The position numbers were made by a program, and so were the translations under genes. Source: Schoenoplectus triqueter (Eukaryota; Streptophyta; Magnoliopsida; Poales; Cyperaceae). From it: a stretch of DNA of 19,930 nucleotides. This document shows positions 8,340 through 18,835 of this stretch, piece after piece (position 1 is the stretch's first letter; each line of letters begins with the position of its first letter). Where the stretch lies: assembly GCA_964058805.1 (NCBI GenBank), contig CAXKVV010001837.1, forward strand, positions 1-19,930, read 5' to 3'. A model generated the notes under the pieces. That model was given only the letters and a program-made list of their open reading frames with translations. It had not been told where the DNA came from and ran no database searches.

Positions 8340-9560
8340 GTTTCTAAAATTTTCTTATTTTTCATATTATTTTTCTATATGATAATATTCCAGTTTTAAA
8401 AATATAATCATGATAAAACAATTTAAAAGCAAAAGACATTACATATATTGATATAGTTGACCTAGCTTTGACTTGTCATTTTAAATACTATAAAAATTCC
8501 AAAAATACAAATAAAAATCATAAATGATAACTAGAAATATTTTAGTGATTTTTCAAGTGATTTTCCATGAAATAATAATGATGATGGTAATATACTATAA
8601 TAAATAATGAGATTAGCTATATCCTTTGATAAATAAAAAATATAATAATAATAATAGATATTATATTGATATTTTCTGTAAAAAGAATAATAAAAATAAA
8701 TAGCACAAAAGATACAAAATGTACTACTATGGTAATAAATAGTAAAATATATTTTCTTTTATAGTAAAGAATGATAATATAGTTTCATAATATGAATTGT
8801 ATTTCTTTTGTTATTTCTATACAAATATACAATAAAAATACTTTTGATGAATAAAATGTAATAAAAATAATAGTTGTAATAAAAACATAATGAATTTCAT
8901 CTCTTATGACTATTTTCAACTAATAATAGTAATAATAAAAAATCTTATACTTTTCTATGAATAATAAGTAAAAATAATAAAAAATATATAGTGAATAGTA
9001 TAATAAATGAAATAGAATCTTAATAATGATTTCTTTTTAGCTATTATGGATTTTAAAAAAAAAATAATAAAAATAATAAAGAAATAATAGTAATAAAAAT
9101 AATATAGCTAACCATCTTTTGATTTTGTAAATAATTTCTACATAATGAATAATAGAATATAATAATAAAATTCTATTACTTTGGCTATTATAAACATTTT
9201 AAAATACAAATAAAAAAATCATAGCCATTTTATTTTCTATTATTTTTGTAAGTGATTTTCTACAGAATAAATAGAGTTTAGAAAAAAATAAAAAATAAAA
9301 TTTTACAACTTTAGCTATTATAAAAATCTCAAAAATATAAATGAAACTCTAATTAATAGCTACCCCTTTTCCTATTATTTTTGTAAATAATTTTCTACAT
9401 AGATAAATAGAGTTTAAGAAATAAAAATAATAATAATAAAAATAATAATAGTAATAAGAATATAATAATAATAATAGTAATAATAATAATAATAATAATA
9501 AATAAATGCATGATAATGAAAGATATTATATAATAGACTTTGTGCATTTTAGAAATGAAT
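8340..9560 (-). repeat. ATT-rich arm module, right arm
   Basis: Reverse-complement copy of 962-2190. The microsatellite (AAT)n spans about 9421-9507. Lengths of the A/T runs and of the microsatellite differ from the other copies, as expected from slippage. No gene seen. Confidence 0.75.
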
Positions 9561-9623
9561 AAATATGCTCACGTAAGAAGTGTAGAGCCACATAAGAATA
9601 TTTGCACACATTTAGAATGATTA

Positions 9624-9816
9624 GTCAAGACGAGAACACCTTGACGTAGAATGATTAAGGCTTCAATAGCAACATGAGAAGATATGTTGAGACAAGAACA
9701 TCTTGACACTTGAGTGAAGAATAATAAAATATGTCGAGACAGGAACATCTTGACATAGGACGATTAAGGCTTCGATAGCAACATGCAGAGACACGTCGAG
9801 ACAGGAACATCTTGAT
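9624..9816 (-). repeat. Hairpin repeats, right arm (4 copies)
   Basis: Units begin at 9624, 9686, 9733 and 9795, with spacings of 62, 47 and 62 bp, the same alternating pattern as in the left arm but with half as many units. A related isolated copy lies at 10023-10044. Confidence 0.75.
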
Positions 9817-9927
9817 GTTTGATGAAGAATAACCAGAGCTGCGATATTAACATGGAGATGTATGTCGACTCTGAAGAAGAAGAACATTATGATGTCCTAG
9901 ATAGGTGACATCTTAATGACTCGCTGC

Positions 9928-10176
9928 CATGAGCAAGTAACTCATGATTGAATACGCTCACACAAAGGGGTGTAGGGCAACATAGTAATTTTGCACAAGT
10001 AATGCAACATATAGAATGACTAGTCGAGACAAGAACATCTTGACGCTCGCTGAAGAATGACCAAAGCTACGACATCAGCATGGAGAGATATGTCGACTTT
10101 GAAGAAGAAGAACATTACGATGTCCGCGCGAAGTGACATCTTAATGACTCGGTGTCATGAACAAGTAATTCATGAC
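9928..10176 (-). other. Two stem-loops with a conserved loop, right arm
   Basis: CATGAG (9928-9933) pairs with CTCATG (9941-9946), and GTCATGAA (10154-10161) pairs with TTCATGAC (10169-10176). The loops are CAAGTAA on the + strand, i.e. TTACTTG in arm orientation. Counterparts of 139-387. Confidence 0.55.
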
Positions 10177-10687
10177 CATTTGAGCCGGCAAGATTGAACT
10201 CGTCCGTCGATGAGTTTGTCTCCTGGCCCATTTCCCGAGACTGTGAGATTGAATCGGTCTGTAGGTAGATTCATCCACAAAACAGTGAATGTGAACCGTT
10301 CTGTAGGTAGGTTCCTTCACTAACACATGCCTCAATGTTGAACTGGCCCAGCGCTTCAGGTTTGACATTGTGTGCAATTGTGTTTCCTAGGTTTATGGAT
10401 CGGCTTAATGCTTCGAATTCATGATCTAGAAGATCGGTGAGAAGAAATACGTGGGCCATATCCACCCTTCTCCTGATTCACCAACCTCAAGATCAACCGG
10501 CTCAGCGCTTCGAGTTGTATTTTGTGTGATTGGTCGTTGACTAGTTAAGATTGAACCGGTCTGTTTGTAGGTTTATCTTCTAGATCAACGGAGGTCGAGT
10601 CGATCTGTATGTAGACTCACCTCAAGCCCCTATGAAGAGATTAACCTGGTCTGTTGGTAAGGTTACATCTCGAGGTGGCATGGACTG

Positions 10688-10785
10688 AACCGATCTGTTT
10701 GTAGGTTCGTCCTCCATAGGACAAAACCGATCTGTTTGTAGGTTTGTCTTCCATAGATTGAACCGATCTGTTTGTAGGTTCATCT
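10688..10785 (-). repeat. 37-bp tandem repeats, right arm
   Basis: AACCGATCTGTTTGTAGG begins at about 10688, 10725 and 10761, i.e. 37-bp units with a GGACGAACC/CCATAG-like spacer. Degenerate single copies continue to about 10265. The frame across this stretch translates into repeats and is not a gene. Confidence 0.75.
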
Positions 10786-10795
10786 TCCGTAGACC

Positions 10796-10807
10796 CCTTT
10801 TTATAAA
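10796..10807 (-). promoter_or_regulatory. TATA-like box near the element tip, right arm
   Basis: On the minus strand TTTATAAAAAGG lies about 300 bp from the tip, between the GC-rich terminus and the 37-bp repeats. It would direct transcription into the element. The same box is in element 2. A weak call based on one motif and its position. Confidence 0.3.
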
Positions 10808-10837
10808 CCTAGACGACCACTTGACCATCTTTTAACT

Positions 10838-11101
10838 ATACTATTTGCTTCTCTCTTTCAAAGATCCAGAGGTGCCTCGAGGTTCGTAGCCCAGGGTAAT
10901 TAACGGTGGGGGCTTGCGCCCACCGGAATCTACAAGAACTCACAATCACTAAAAACCCCCTGAATGTGCATCCAAATATCTCTAAACGGTAGAATCGGCC
11001 AACACCCAGCAGATGCACGCTCGGGAGGGATCTCCGTGTCCTTCTTCCGCAGAACCCATCGCCCGGCGGCGGTGCGGCGGCGCGCGAAAAAGGGTCGCAC
11101 A
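10838..11101 (-). repeat. GC-rich terminus of element 1, ending TGTGCGACCC
   Basis: About 264 bp of CpG-rich DNA in an AT-rich window. It contains a CGCGCGCCGCCGCACC-like run next to the tip, and a 7-bp stem (CGGTGGG/CCCACCG) around a CGCAAGCC-type loop (about 10902-10923). It matches 17116-17380 at about 98% by eye. The satellite begins at the next base (11102). Confidence 0.8.
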
Positions 11102-13361
11102 ATCATATTAAATGTTAATGCAAAATTAATTTTATCGAATGTTCATATTGAAGTGTTGATTGTGCAATTTTAAGATAGACATAACTAGGAATATATATAT
11201 TAATTTCCACGAATTTGTATGTAGTTACGTGGTAAAAATTCATGAAAAACACAAATAACTTGTTTATAATAGACATAATTAGGAGTTTTTATATGAATTT
11301 TCACGAATTTATGTGTAGTTTTGAGACCAAAAATGATGAAAAAACTCTAACATTTTGTTTAAACCGCAGTTCTTAATGCATCCTAATTATATTTTGTGTA
11401 ATTTTAGTGTCTTAGAATGTTCCTATCGAAGTATTAAGTGAAAACTATTATAATAGACTTAATTAGCAGTACTATACGAATTTTCACGGATTTATTAGTT
11501 ACGAGGCCAAAAATAATGAAAAACTCAAACAACTTGTTTAAACATTAGTTTTTAATGCATCCTAGTTAACGTTTGTGCAACAATAGTATCGTATGATGTT
11601 CATATCAAAGTGTTAATTGAAAACTCTTAAAATAAACATAATTAGGAGTATTTTTTGAACTAATTTGTGCTAATTTATGTATAGTTATGAGGCAAAATTT
11701 GTTGCAAAACTCAAACAACTTGTTTAAATAGCAATTTGTAATGCATGCATCCTAATTAAGATTTATACAAAATTAGTATCGTACAATTTTCATATCAAAG
11801 TGTTAATTGACAAATCTTATAATAGACATTATTAAGAGCATTTATATTAATTTGCACGAATTTATGTGTAGAGAGCTTTTTTGAATGCACCATAATTAAT
11901 TTTGATACAAAATTCACGTCGTAGAATATTCATATGAACGTGTTAGTTAAAATAACTTGTCATAGACATAATTATGAGTGCTTATATTAATTTTCACAAA
12001 TTTATGTATGGTTGTGAGTCCAAAAATGATGAAAAATTCAAACAGTTTGTTTAAACTGCTGTTCCTCATTAATTTGAATTGTGTTTTGCGCAAACACAGT
12101 GTCAGATAATGTTCATATCGTAGTATAAAATGGAATATCTCATAATAGACATAATTAGGAGTATTTATATTAATTTTCTTGAAATTCACTGCGGTTATGA
12201 GGTTATAAATGATGAAAAACTGAAACAACTTGTTTAAACTGAGATTTTTAATGCATGCTAATTATATTTCATGCAAAATTAGTATCGTACGCTGATCATA
12301 TCAAATTTTTAAATGGAAAATATTATAATAGGGACAATTAGGAGTATTTATATTAATTCTCACGAAATTATGTGCAGTTATGAGGCCAGAAATGATTAAA
12401 AACTCCAACAACTTTTTTAAACTGCAGTTTTCAATGCATCTTAATTTAGTTTTGTAAAAACAAATAGTGTCGTAGAATATTAATATTGAAGTATTGATTA
12501 GAAAATCTTATAATAGACATCATTAGGATAATTATATTAATTAGAAGGAATTTATGTGTAGTTATGAGGCCAAAATTGATGATAAACGCAAATAGCATTT
12601 TAAACAGTAGTTTTAAACGCATCTTAATTAAGTTGTGTGGATAAAAATGATGAAAATCTCAAACAACATGTTTAAAAAGAAGTTTTTAATGCATCCTAAT
12701 TATGTTTTGTGCAAATTTAGTATTCATATATTGTTCATATCCAAGTGATTGGATGATATTATAATAGAAATGACTAGGAGTTTTTATATTAATTTTCACA
12801 AAGTTAAGTGCAGTTATGAGACCATAAATGATGAAAAAGTCAAACAATTTTTTTAAACAGCAATTTTTATTGCATCTTAATTTTGATTTGTAAAACAATA
12901 TTATCGTAGAATATTCATATGGAAGTATAAATTGGAAAAAAAAAACTAACAATAGAAAAACTCAAGAAAATTGTTTAAATAACTGTGTTTTAAGCATCCT
13001 AAATTAGTTTCTTGCAAAATTAGTGTCGTAGAATGTTCATATAGATGTATTGATTGAAAAATATTATAATGGAGATAATTAGGAATTTTTATATTAATCG
13101 GCACAAATTTATGCATATTTTGTGAGTATAAAAATGATGAAAACCTCAAACAACTTGAATAAACAGCTGTTTCTAATGAGTTCAAATTGTATTTTGTATA
13201 AAATTAGTGTCATGGAATGTTCATACCAAAGTGTTAATTGCGATGTCTTATAATATACATAATTAGGAGTATTTATATTAATTTCAATGAATTAATGTGC
13301 AGTTATGAGGCCAAAAATGATGAAAACTCAAATAACATGTTTAAACTGCAGATTTTAATGC
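11102..13361 (+). repeat. Higher-order block A (2260 bp)
   Basis: Starts at ATCATATTAAATG, the phase at which element 1 cuts the array. It holds about 12-13 monomers. Diagnostic features are a deletion in the first monomer (AACTTGTTT joined directly to ATAATAGACAT near 11266) and a full monomer at about 11918-12085 that block B lacks. Confidence 0.85.
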
Positions 13362-15492
13362 ATCATATTAAATGTTAATGCAAACTTAATTTTATCAAAT
13401 ATTCATATCGAAGTGTTGATTGTGAAATCTTATGATAGACATAACTAGGAGTATATATATTAATTTCCACGAATTTGTATGTAGTTACGCGGCAGAAATT
13501 GATGAAAAACACAAACAACTTGTTTAAACAGCAGTTTCCAATACATCCGAATTAAGGTTTTTAGAATGTTTTATATTGATGTATTATGTGTAAAATATTA
13601 TAATAGACATAATTAGGAGTGTTTATATGAATTTTGACGAATATATGTGTAGTTTTGAGACCAAAAATGATAAAAAAAAACTCAAATATTTTGTTTAAAC
13701 CGCAGTTCTTAATGCATCCTAATTATATTTTGTTTAATATTTGTGTTATAAAATGTTCCTATATGTGAAAACTATTATAATAGACTTAATTAGCATTAGT
13801 ATATGAATTTTCACGGATTTATGTTTAGTTACGAGGCCAAAAATAATGAAAAACTCAAACAACTTGTTTAAACATTAGTTTTTTAATGCATCCAAGTTAA
13901 AGTTTATGCAACATTAGTATCGTATGATGTTCACATCGAAGTGTTAATTGGAAAATCTTAAAATAGACATAATTAGGAGTATTTTGTACTCATTTGTGCG
14001 AATTTATGTGTAGTTATGAGGCCACAATTGATGAAAAACTCAAACAACTTGTTTAAATAGCAATTTATAATGCATGCGTCCTAATTAAGTTTTATGCAAA
14101 ATTAGTATCGTATAATTTTTATATCAAAGTGTTAATTGGAAAATCTTATAATAGACATTATTAAGAACATTTATATTAATTTGCAGAAATTTATGCGTAG
14201 AGAGCTTTTTTGAATGCACCATAATTAATTTTGATACAAAATTCACGTATGTTTGCGCAAACACAGTGTCAGAGAGTGTTCGTATCGAAGTATAAATTGG
14301 AATATCTTATAATAGTAATTAGGAGTATTTATATTAATTTTCACGAAATTAACTGCAGTTATGAGGTTACAAATGATGAAAAACTGAAACAACTGGTTTA
14401 AACTGAGGTTTTTAATGCATGCTAATTATATTTCACGCAAAATTAGTATCGTACACTGTTCATATCGAATTTTTAATTAGAAAATATTATAATAGGGACA
14501 ATTAGTAGTATTTATATTAATTTTCACGAAATTATGTGCAGATATGAGGCCAAAAATGATGAAAAACTCCAACAACGTTTTTGAACTGCAGTTTTTAATG
14601 CATCTAAATTTAGTTTTGTAAAAGAAATAGTGTCGTAGAATTATAATATTGAAGTATTGATTAGAAAATCTTATAATAGACATCATTAGGAGTAATTATA
14701 TTAATTTGAGGGAATTTATGTGTAGTTATGAGGCCAAAATTGATGATAAATGCAAATAACATTTTAAACAGCAATCTTCAATGCATCTTAATTAAGTTGT
14801 GTAGATAAAAATGATGAAAATCTCAAACAACATGTTTAAACAGAAGTTTTTAATGCATCCTATTTATATTTTGTGCAAAATTAGTATTCATATATTATTT
14901 GACTAGGAGTTTTTATATAAATTTCCAAGAAGTTATGTGTAGTTATGAGGCCATAAATGATGAGAAACACAAACAATTTTTTTTAAAAAGCAGTTTTTAA
15001 TGCATCTTAATTTAGTTTTGTAAAAAAAATAGTGTCGTAGAATATTCATATCGAAGTGTAAATTGGGGAAAAAAAACTTATAATAGAAAAACTCAAGAAA
15101 ATTGTTTCAATAATTGTGTTTTAAGCATCCTAAATTAGTTTCTTACAAAATTAGTGTGGAAGAATGTTCATGTAGATGTATTAATTGAAAAATATTATAA
15201 TGGAGATAACTAGGAATTTTTATATTAGTTGGCACAAATTTATGCGTATTTTGTGATTATAAAAATAATGAAAACCTCAAACAACTTGATTAAACATCTG
15301 TTTCTAATGAATTCAAATTGTATTTTGCATAAAATTAGTGTCATAGAATGTTCATATCAAAGTGCTAATTTGAATGTCTTATAATATACTTAATTAGGAG
15401 TATTTATATTAATTTCAATGAATTAATGTGCAGTTATGAGGCCAAAAATGATGAAAACTCAAATAACAAGTTTAAACTGCAGATTTTAATGC
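13362..15492 (+). repeat. Higher-order block B (2131 bp)
   Basis: Same monomer order as A, but clearly diverged and with its own indels. The first monomer is complete (13500-13600). About 165-170 bp present in A is missing near 14245, where AAAATTCACG runs into TATGTTTGCGCAAACAC. The segment around 14890 is shortened. Confidence 0.85.
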
Positions 15493-17115
15493 ATCATATT
15501 AAATGTTAATGCAAAATTAATTTTATCGAATGTTCATATTGAAGTGTTGATTGTGCAATTTTAAGATAGACATAACTAGGAATATATATATTAATTTCCA
15601 CGAATTTGTATGTAGTTACGTGGTAAAAATTCATGAAAAACACAAATAACTTGTTTATAATAGACATAATTAGGAGTTTTTATATGAATTTTCACGAATT
15701 TATGTGTAGTTTTGAGACCAAAAATGATGAAAAAACTCTAACATTTTGTTTAAACCGCAGTTCTTAATGCATCCTAATTATATTTTGTGTAATTTTAGTG
15801 TCTTAGAATGTTCCTATCGAAGTATTAAGTGAAAACTATTATAATAGACTTAATTAGCAGTACTATACGAATTTTCACGGATTTATTAGTTACGAGGCCA
15901 AAAATAATGAAAAACTCAAACAACTTGTTTAAACATTAGTTTTTAATGCATCCTAGTTAACGTTTGTGCAATAATAGTATCGTATGATGTTCATATCAAA
16001 GTGTTAATTGAAAACTCTTAAAATAAACATAATTAGGAGTATTTTTTGAACTAATTTGTGCTAATTTATGTATAGTTATGAGGCAAAATTTGTTGCAAAA
16101 CTCAAACAACTTGTTTAAATAGCAATTTATAATGCATGCATCCTAATTAAGATTTATACAAAATTAGTATCGTACAATTTTCATATCAAAGTGTTAATTG
16201 ACAAATCTTATAATAGACATTATTAAGAGCATTTATATTAATTTGCACGAATTTATGTGTAGAGAGCTTTTTTGAATGCACCATAATTAATTTTGATACA
16301 AAATTCACGTCGTAGAATATTCATATGAACGTGTTAGTTAAAATAACTTGTCATAGACATAATTATGAGTGCTTATATTAATTTTCACAAATTTATGTAT
16401 GGTTGTGAGTCCAAAAATGATGAAAAATTCAAACAGTTTGTTTAAACTGTTGTTCCTCATTAATTTGAATTGTGTTTTGCGCAAACACAGTGTCAGATAA
16501 TGTTCATATCGTAGTATAAAATGGAATATCTCATAATAGACATAATTAGGAGTATTTATATTAATTTGCTTGAAATTCACTGCGGTTATGAGGTTATAAA
16601 TGATGAAAAACTGAAACAACTTGTTTAAACTGAGATTTTTAATGCATGCTAATTATATTTCATGCAAAATTAGTATCGTACGCTGATCATATCAAATTTT
16701 TAAATGGAAAATATTATAATAGGGACAATTAGGAGTATTTATATTAATTCTCACGAAATTATGTGCAGTTATGAGGCCAGAAATGATTAAAAACTCCAAC
16801 AACTTTTTTAAACTGCAGTTTTCAATGCATCTTAATTTAGTTTTGTAAAAACAAATAGTGTCGTAGAATATTAATATTGAAGTATTGATTAGAAAATCTT
16901 ATAATAGACATCATTAGGATAATTATATTAATTAGAAGGAATTTATGTGTAGTTATGAGGCCAAAATTGATGATAAACGCAAATAGCATTTTAAACAGTA
17001 GTTTTAAACGCATCTTAATTAAGTTGTGTGGATAAAAATGATGAAAATCTCAAACAACATGTTTAAAAAGAAGTTTTTAATGCATCCTAATTATGTTTTG
17101 TGCAAATTTAGTATT
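15493..17115 (+). repeat. Higher-order block C, an almost exact copy of block A, truncated by element 2
   Basis: Aligns to 11102-12724 at a constant offset of 4391 bp. I see about four substitutions (near 11581, 11728, 12059 and 12169 in A) and no indels, so about 99.7% identity. It stops at GCAAATTTAGTATT, where A continues with CATATATTG; the next bases are the tip of element 2. Confidence 0.85.
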
Positions 17116-17385
17116 TGTGCGACCCTTTTTCGCGCGCCGCCGCACCGCCGCCGGGCGATGGGTTCTGCGGAAGAAGGACACGGAGATCCCTCCCGAGCGT
17201 GCATCTGCTGGGTGTCGGCCGGTTCTGCCGTTAAGAGATATTTGGATGCACATTCAGGGGGTTTTTAGTGATTGTGAGTTCTTGTAGATTCCGGTGGGCG
17301 CAAGCCCCCACCGTTAATTACCCTGGGCTACGAACCTCGAGGCACCTCTGGATCTTTGAAAGAGAGAAGCAAATAGTATAGTTAA
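17116..17385 (+). repeat. GC-rich terminus of element 2
   Basis: CpG-rich tip as in element 1, with the 7-bp stem CGGTGGG (17292-17298) / CCCACCG (17307-17313). Two 64-80-codon frames cross it and part of the adjoining satellite; since they run through the junction they are chance frames. Confidence 0.8.
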
Positions 17386-17409
17386 AAGATGGTCAAGTGG
17401 TCGTCTAAG

Positions 17410-17421
17410 TTTATAAAAAGG
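17410..17421 (+). promoter_or_regulatory. TATA-like box near the tip of element 2
   Basis: TTTATAAAAAGG, with the same position relative to the tip as in element 1, about 25 bp before the first 37-bp repeat. Reads inward. Weak single-motif call. Confidence 0.3.
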
Positions 17422-17436
17422 GGTCTACGGAAGATG

Positions 17437-17535
17437 AACCTACAAACAGATCGGTTCAATCTATGGAAAGACAAACCTACAAACAGATCGGTTTTGTCCT
17501 ATGGAAGACGAACCTACAAACAGATCGGTTCAGTC
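17437..17535 (+). repeat. 37-bp tandem repeats, element 2
   Basis: ACCTACAAACAGATCGGTT at 17438, 17475 and 17512, exactly 37 bp apart. Degenerate copies follow near 17560, 17603, 17647, 17908 and 17949. Between them GAAGCGCTGAGCC-like motifs recur (17707, 17805, 17862). Confidence 0.75.
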
Positions 17536-18042
17536 TATGCCACCTCGAGATGTAACCTTACCTACAGACCAGGTTAATCTCTTCATAGGGGGCTTGAGGT
17601 GAGTCTACATACAGAACGACTCGACCTCTGTTGATCTAGAAGATAAACCTACAAACAGATCGGTTCAATCTTAACTAGTCAACAACCAATCACACAAAAT
17701 ACAACTCGAAGCGCTGAGCCGGTTGATCTTGAGGTTGGTGAATCAGGAGAAGGGTGGATATGGCCCACGTGTTTCTTCTCACTGATCTTCTAGATCATGA
17801 ATTCGAAGCACTAAGCCGATTCATAAACCTAAGGAACACAATTGCACACAATGTCAAACCTGAAGCGCTGAGCCAGTTCAACATTGAGGCATGTGTTAGT
17901 GAAGGAACCTACCTACAGAACGGTTCACATTCACTGATTTGTGGATGAATCTACCTACAGACCGATTCAATCTCACAGTCTCGAGAAATGAACCAGGAGA
18001 CGAACTTATCGACGGATGAGTTCAGTCTTGCCAGCTCAAATG

Positions 18043-18290
18043 GTCATGAATTACTTGTTCATGACACCGAGTCATTAAGATGTCACTTCTCTCGGACATC
18101 GTAATGTTTTTCTTCTTCAAAGTCGACATATCTCTCCATGCTGATGTCGTAGCTTTGATCATTCTTCAGCGAGCGTCAAGATGTTCTTGTCTCGACTAAT
18201 CATTCTACGTGTTGCATTACTTGTGCAAAATTACTATGTTGCCCTATACCCCTTATGTGAACGTATTCAATCATGAGTTACTTGCTCATG
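18043..18290 (+). other. Two stem-loops with a conserved loop, element 2
   Basis: GTCATGAA (18043-18050) pairs with TTCATGAC (18058-18065) around TTACTTG; CATGAG pairs with CTCATG at about 18272-18290 around the same loop. Third instance of the pair seen at 139-387 and 9928-10176. Confidence 0.55.
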
Positions 18291-18401
18291 GCAGCGAGTC
18301 ATTAAGATGTCACCTATCTAGGACATCATAATGTTCTTCTTCTTCAGAGTCGACATATATCTCCATGTTAATATCGCAGCTCTGGTTATTCTTCATCAAG
18401 C

Positions 18402-18655
18402 GTCAAGATGTTCTTGTCTTGACATATTCACTCATGTTGCTATCAAAGCCTTATTCATCTCACGTCAAGATGTTCCTGTCTCGACGTATCTTATTATTCT
18501 TCATCAAGTGTCGAGATGTTCTCGTCTCGACATATCTTCTCATGTTGCTATCAAAGCCTTCATCATTCTATGTCAAGATGTTCTTGTCTCGACATGTTCA
18601 CTCATGTTGCTATTGAAGCCTGAATCATCCTACGTCAAGATGTTCTCGTCTTGAC
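18402..18655 (+). repeat. Hairpin repeats, element 2 (5 copies)
   Basis: Units begin at 18402, 18464, 18510, 18572 and 18634, spaced 62, 46, 62 and 62 bp. Perfect stems are GTCAAGA/TCTTGAC at 18402 and 18634 and GTCGAGA/TCTCGAC at 18510. The 107- and 83-codon frames overlapping here are repeat translations. Confidence 0.8.
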
Positions 18656-18736
18656 TAATCATTCTAAATGTTATATCATGTGTGCAAATATTCTTACGTG
18701 GCTCTACACTCCTTATGTGAGCATGTTTATTCATTT

Positions 18737-18796
18737 CTAAAATGCACAAAGTCTATTATATAATATCTTCCATTATTATTTTTATTATGAAGATGC

Positions 18797-18835
<39 letters not shown>

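Larger units (their letters stand above)
1..11101. mobile_element. Element 1: giant foldback (long terminal inverted repeat) transposable element, left tip outside window
   Basis: The first ~4 kb recurs as reverse complement in 11101-6667: position 1 pairs with 10312, 2290 with about 8255, 3289 with about 7435, 3752 with 6955, and 4001 with about 6716. Position 1 also matches 17905 of element 2, whose tip is 789 bp further out. The right arm likewise has 789 bp beyond 10312. The missing left tip should therefore lie about 790 bp upstream of the window, giving a full length near 11.9 kb. Arms made of tandem-repeat modules around a small non-repeated core resemble foldback elements (Drosophila FB, Arabidopsis FARE, the latter Mutator-related). 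No transposase is visible, so it is probably non-autonomous. The class is not certain: the TGTGCGACCC ends do not match CACTA or Helitron termini that I know. An alternative is two independent insertions in opposite orientation, but homology continues inward to the core on both sides, which favours one element. Confidence 0.75.
8100..11101 (-). repeat. Right outer arm of element 1, complete to the tip
   Basis: This is the only complete outer arm in the window. From the tip (11101) inward: GC-rich terminus (11101-10838), TATA-like box (10807-10796), 37-bp repeats (10785-10688), degenerate ACCTACAGA and GAAGCGCTGAGCC repeats (10680-10265), stem-loops (10176-9928), hairpin repeats (9816-9624), ATT-rich tract (9560-8340) and the TGGGCC cluster (8254-8136). 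It is about 95% identical to the left arm and to element 2. Confidence 0.85.
11102..17115 (+). repeat. Satellite array, ~182-bp monomers in a 4391-bp higher-order repeat
   Basis: Monomers share, in order, TTAATGCATCCTAATTA, a GTGCAAAATTAGTRTCGTA-like stretch, TGTTCATATCGAAG, CTTATAATAGACATAATTAG, TTTATGTGTAGTTATGAGGC and CAAACAACTTGTTTAAAC. Anchor positions in the first block (11375, 11553, 11739, 11885, 12067, 12249, 12433, 12617, 12688, 12869, 12994, 13176) give spacings of 178-186 bp for full monomers and 71, 125 and 146 bp for truncated ones. All are in one orientation. Three higher-order blocks are present. A tandem AT-rich satellite of nucleosome-like length suggests a centromeric, pericentromeric or knob-type block; I do not recognise the family. 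The several minus-strand frames of 69-93 codons here are satellite translations, not genes. Confidence 0.9.

Noticed and set aside
10271..10465. 64-codon frame (minus strand) with a matching 64-codon frame at 17754-17948
   Set aside because: It is conserved in both copies only because the arms are 95% identical. Of about seven or eight differences more than half change the amino acid, and the frame overlaps degenerate ACCTACAGA repeats. No sign of selection on the protein.
11092..11101. Helitron terminus (GC-rich hairpin near an end)
   Set aside because: The ends are inverted copies of one another and lack a TC start and a CTRR end.
11947..12228. Minus-strand frames in the satellite (also 16338-16619, 12686-12952, 12946-13185, 14477-14686)
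   Set aside because: They are translations of satellite monomers with repeated EFFIIFGL-type phrases. The near identity of the first two follows from block A and block C being copies.
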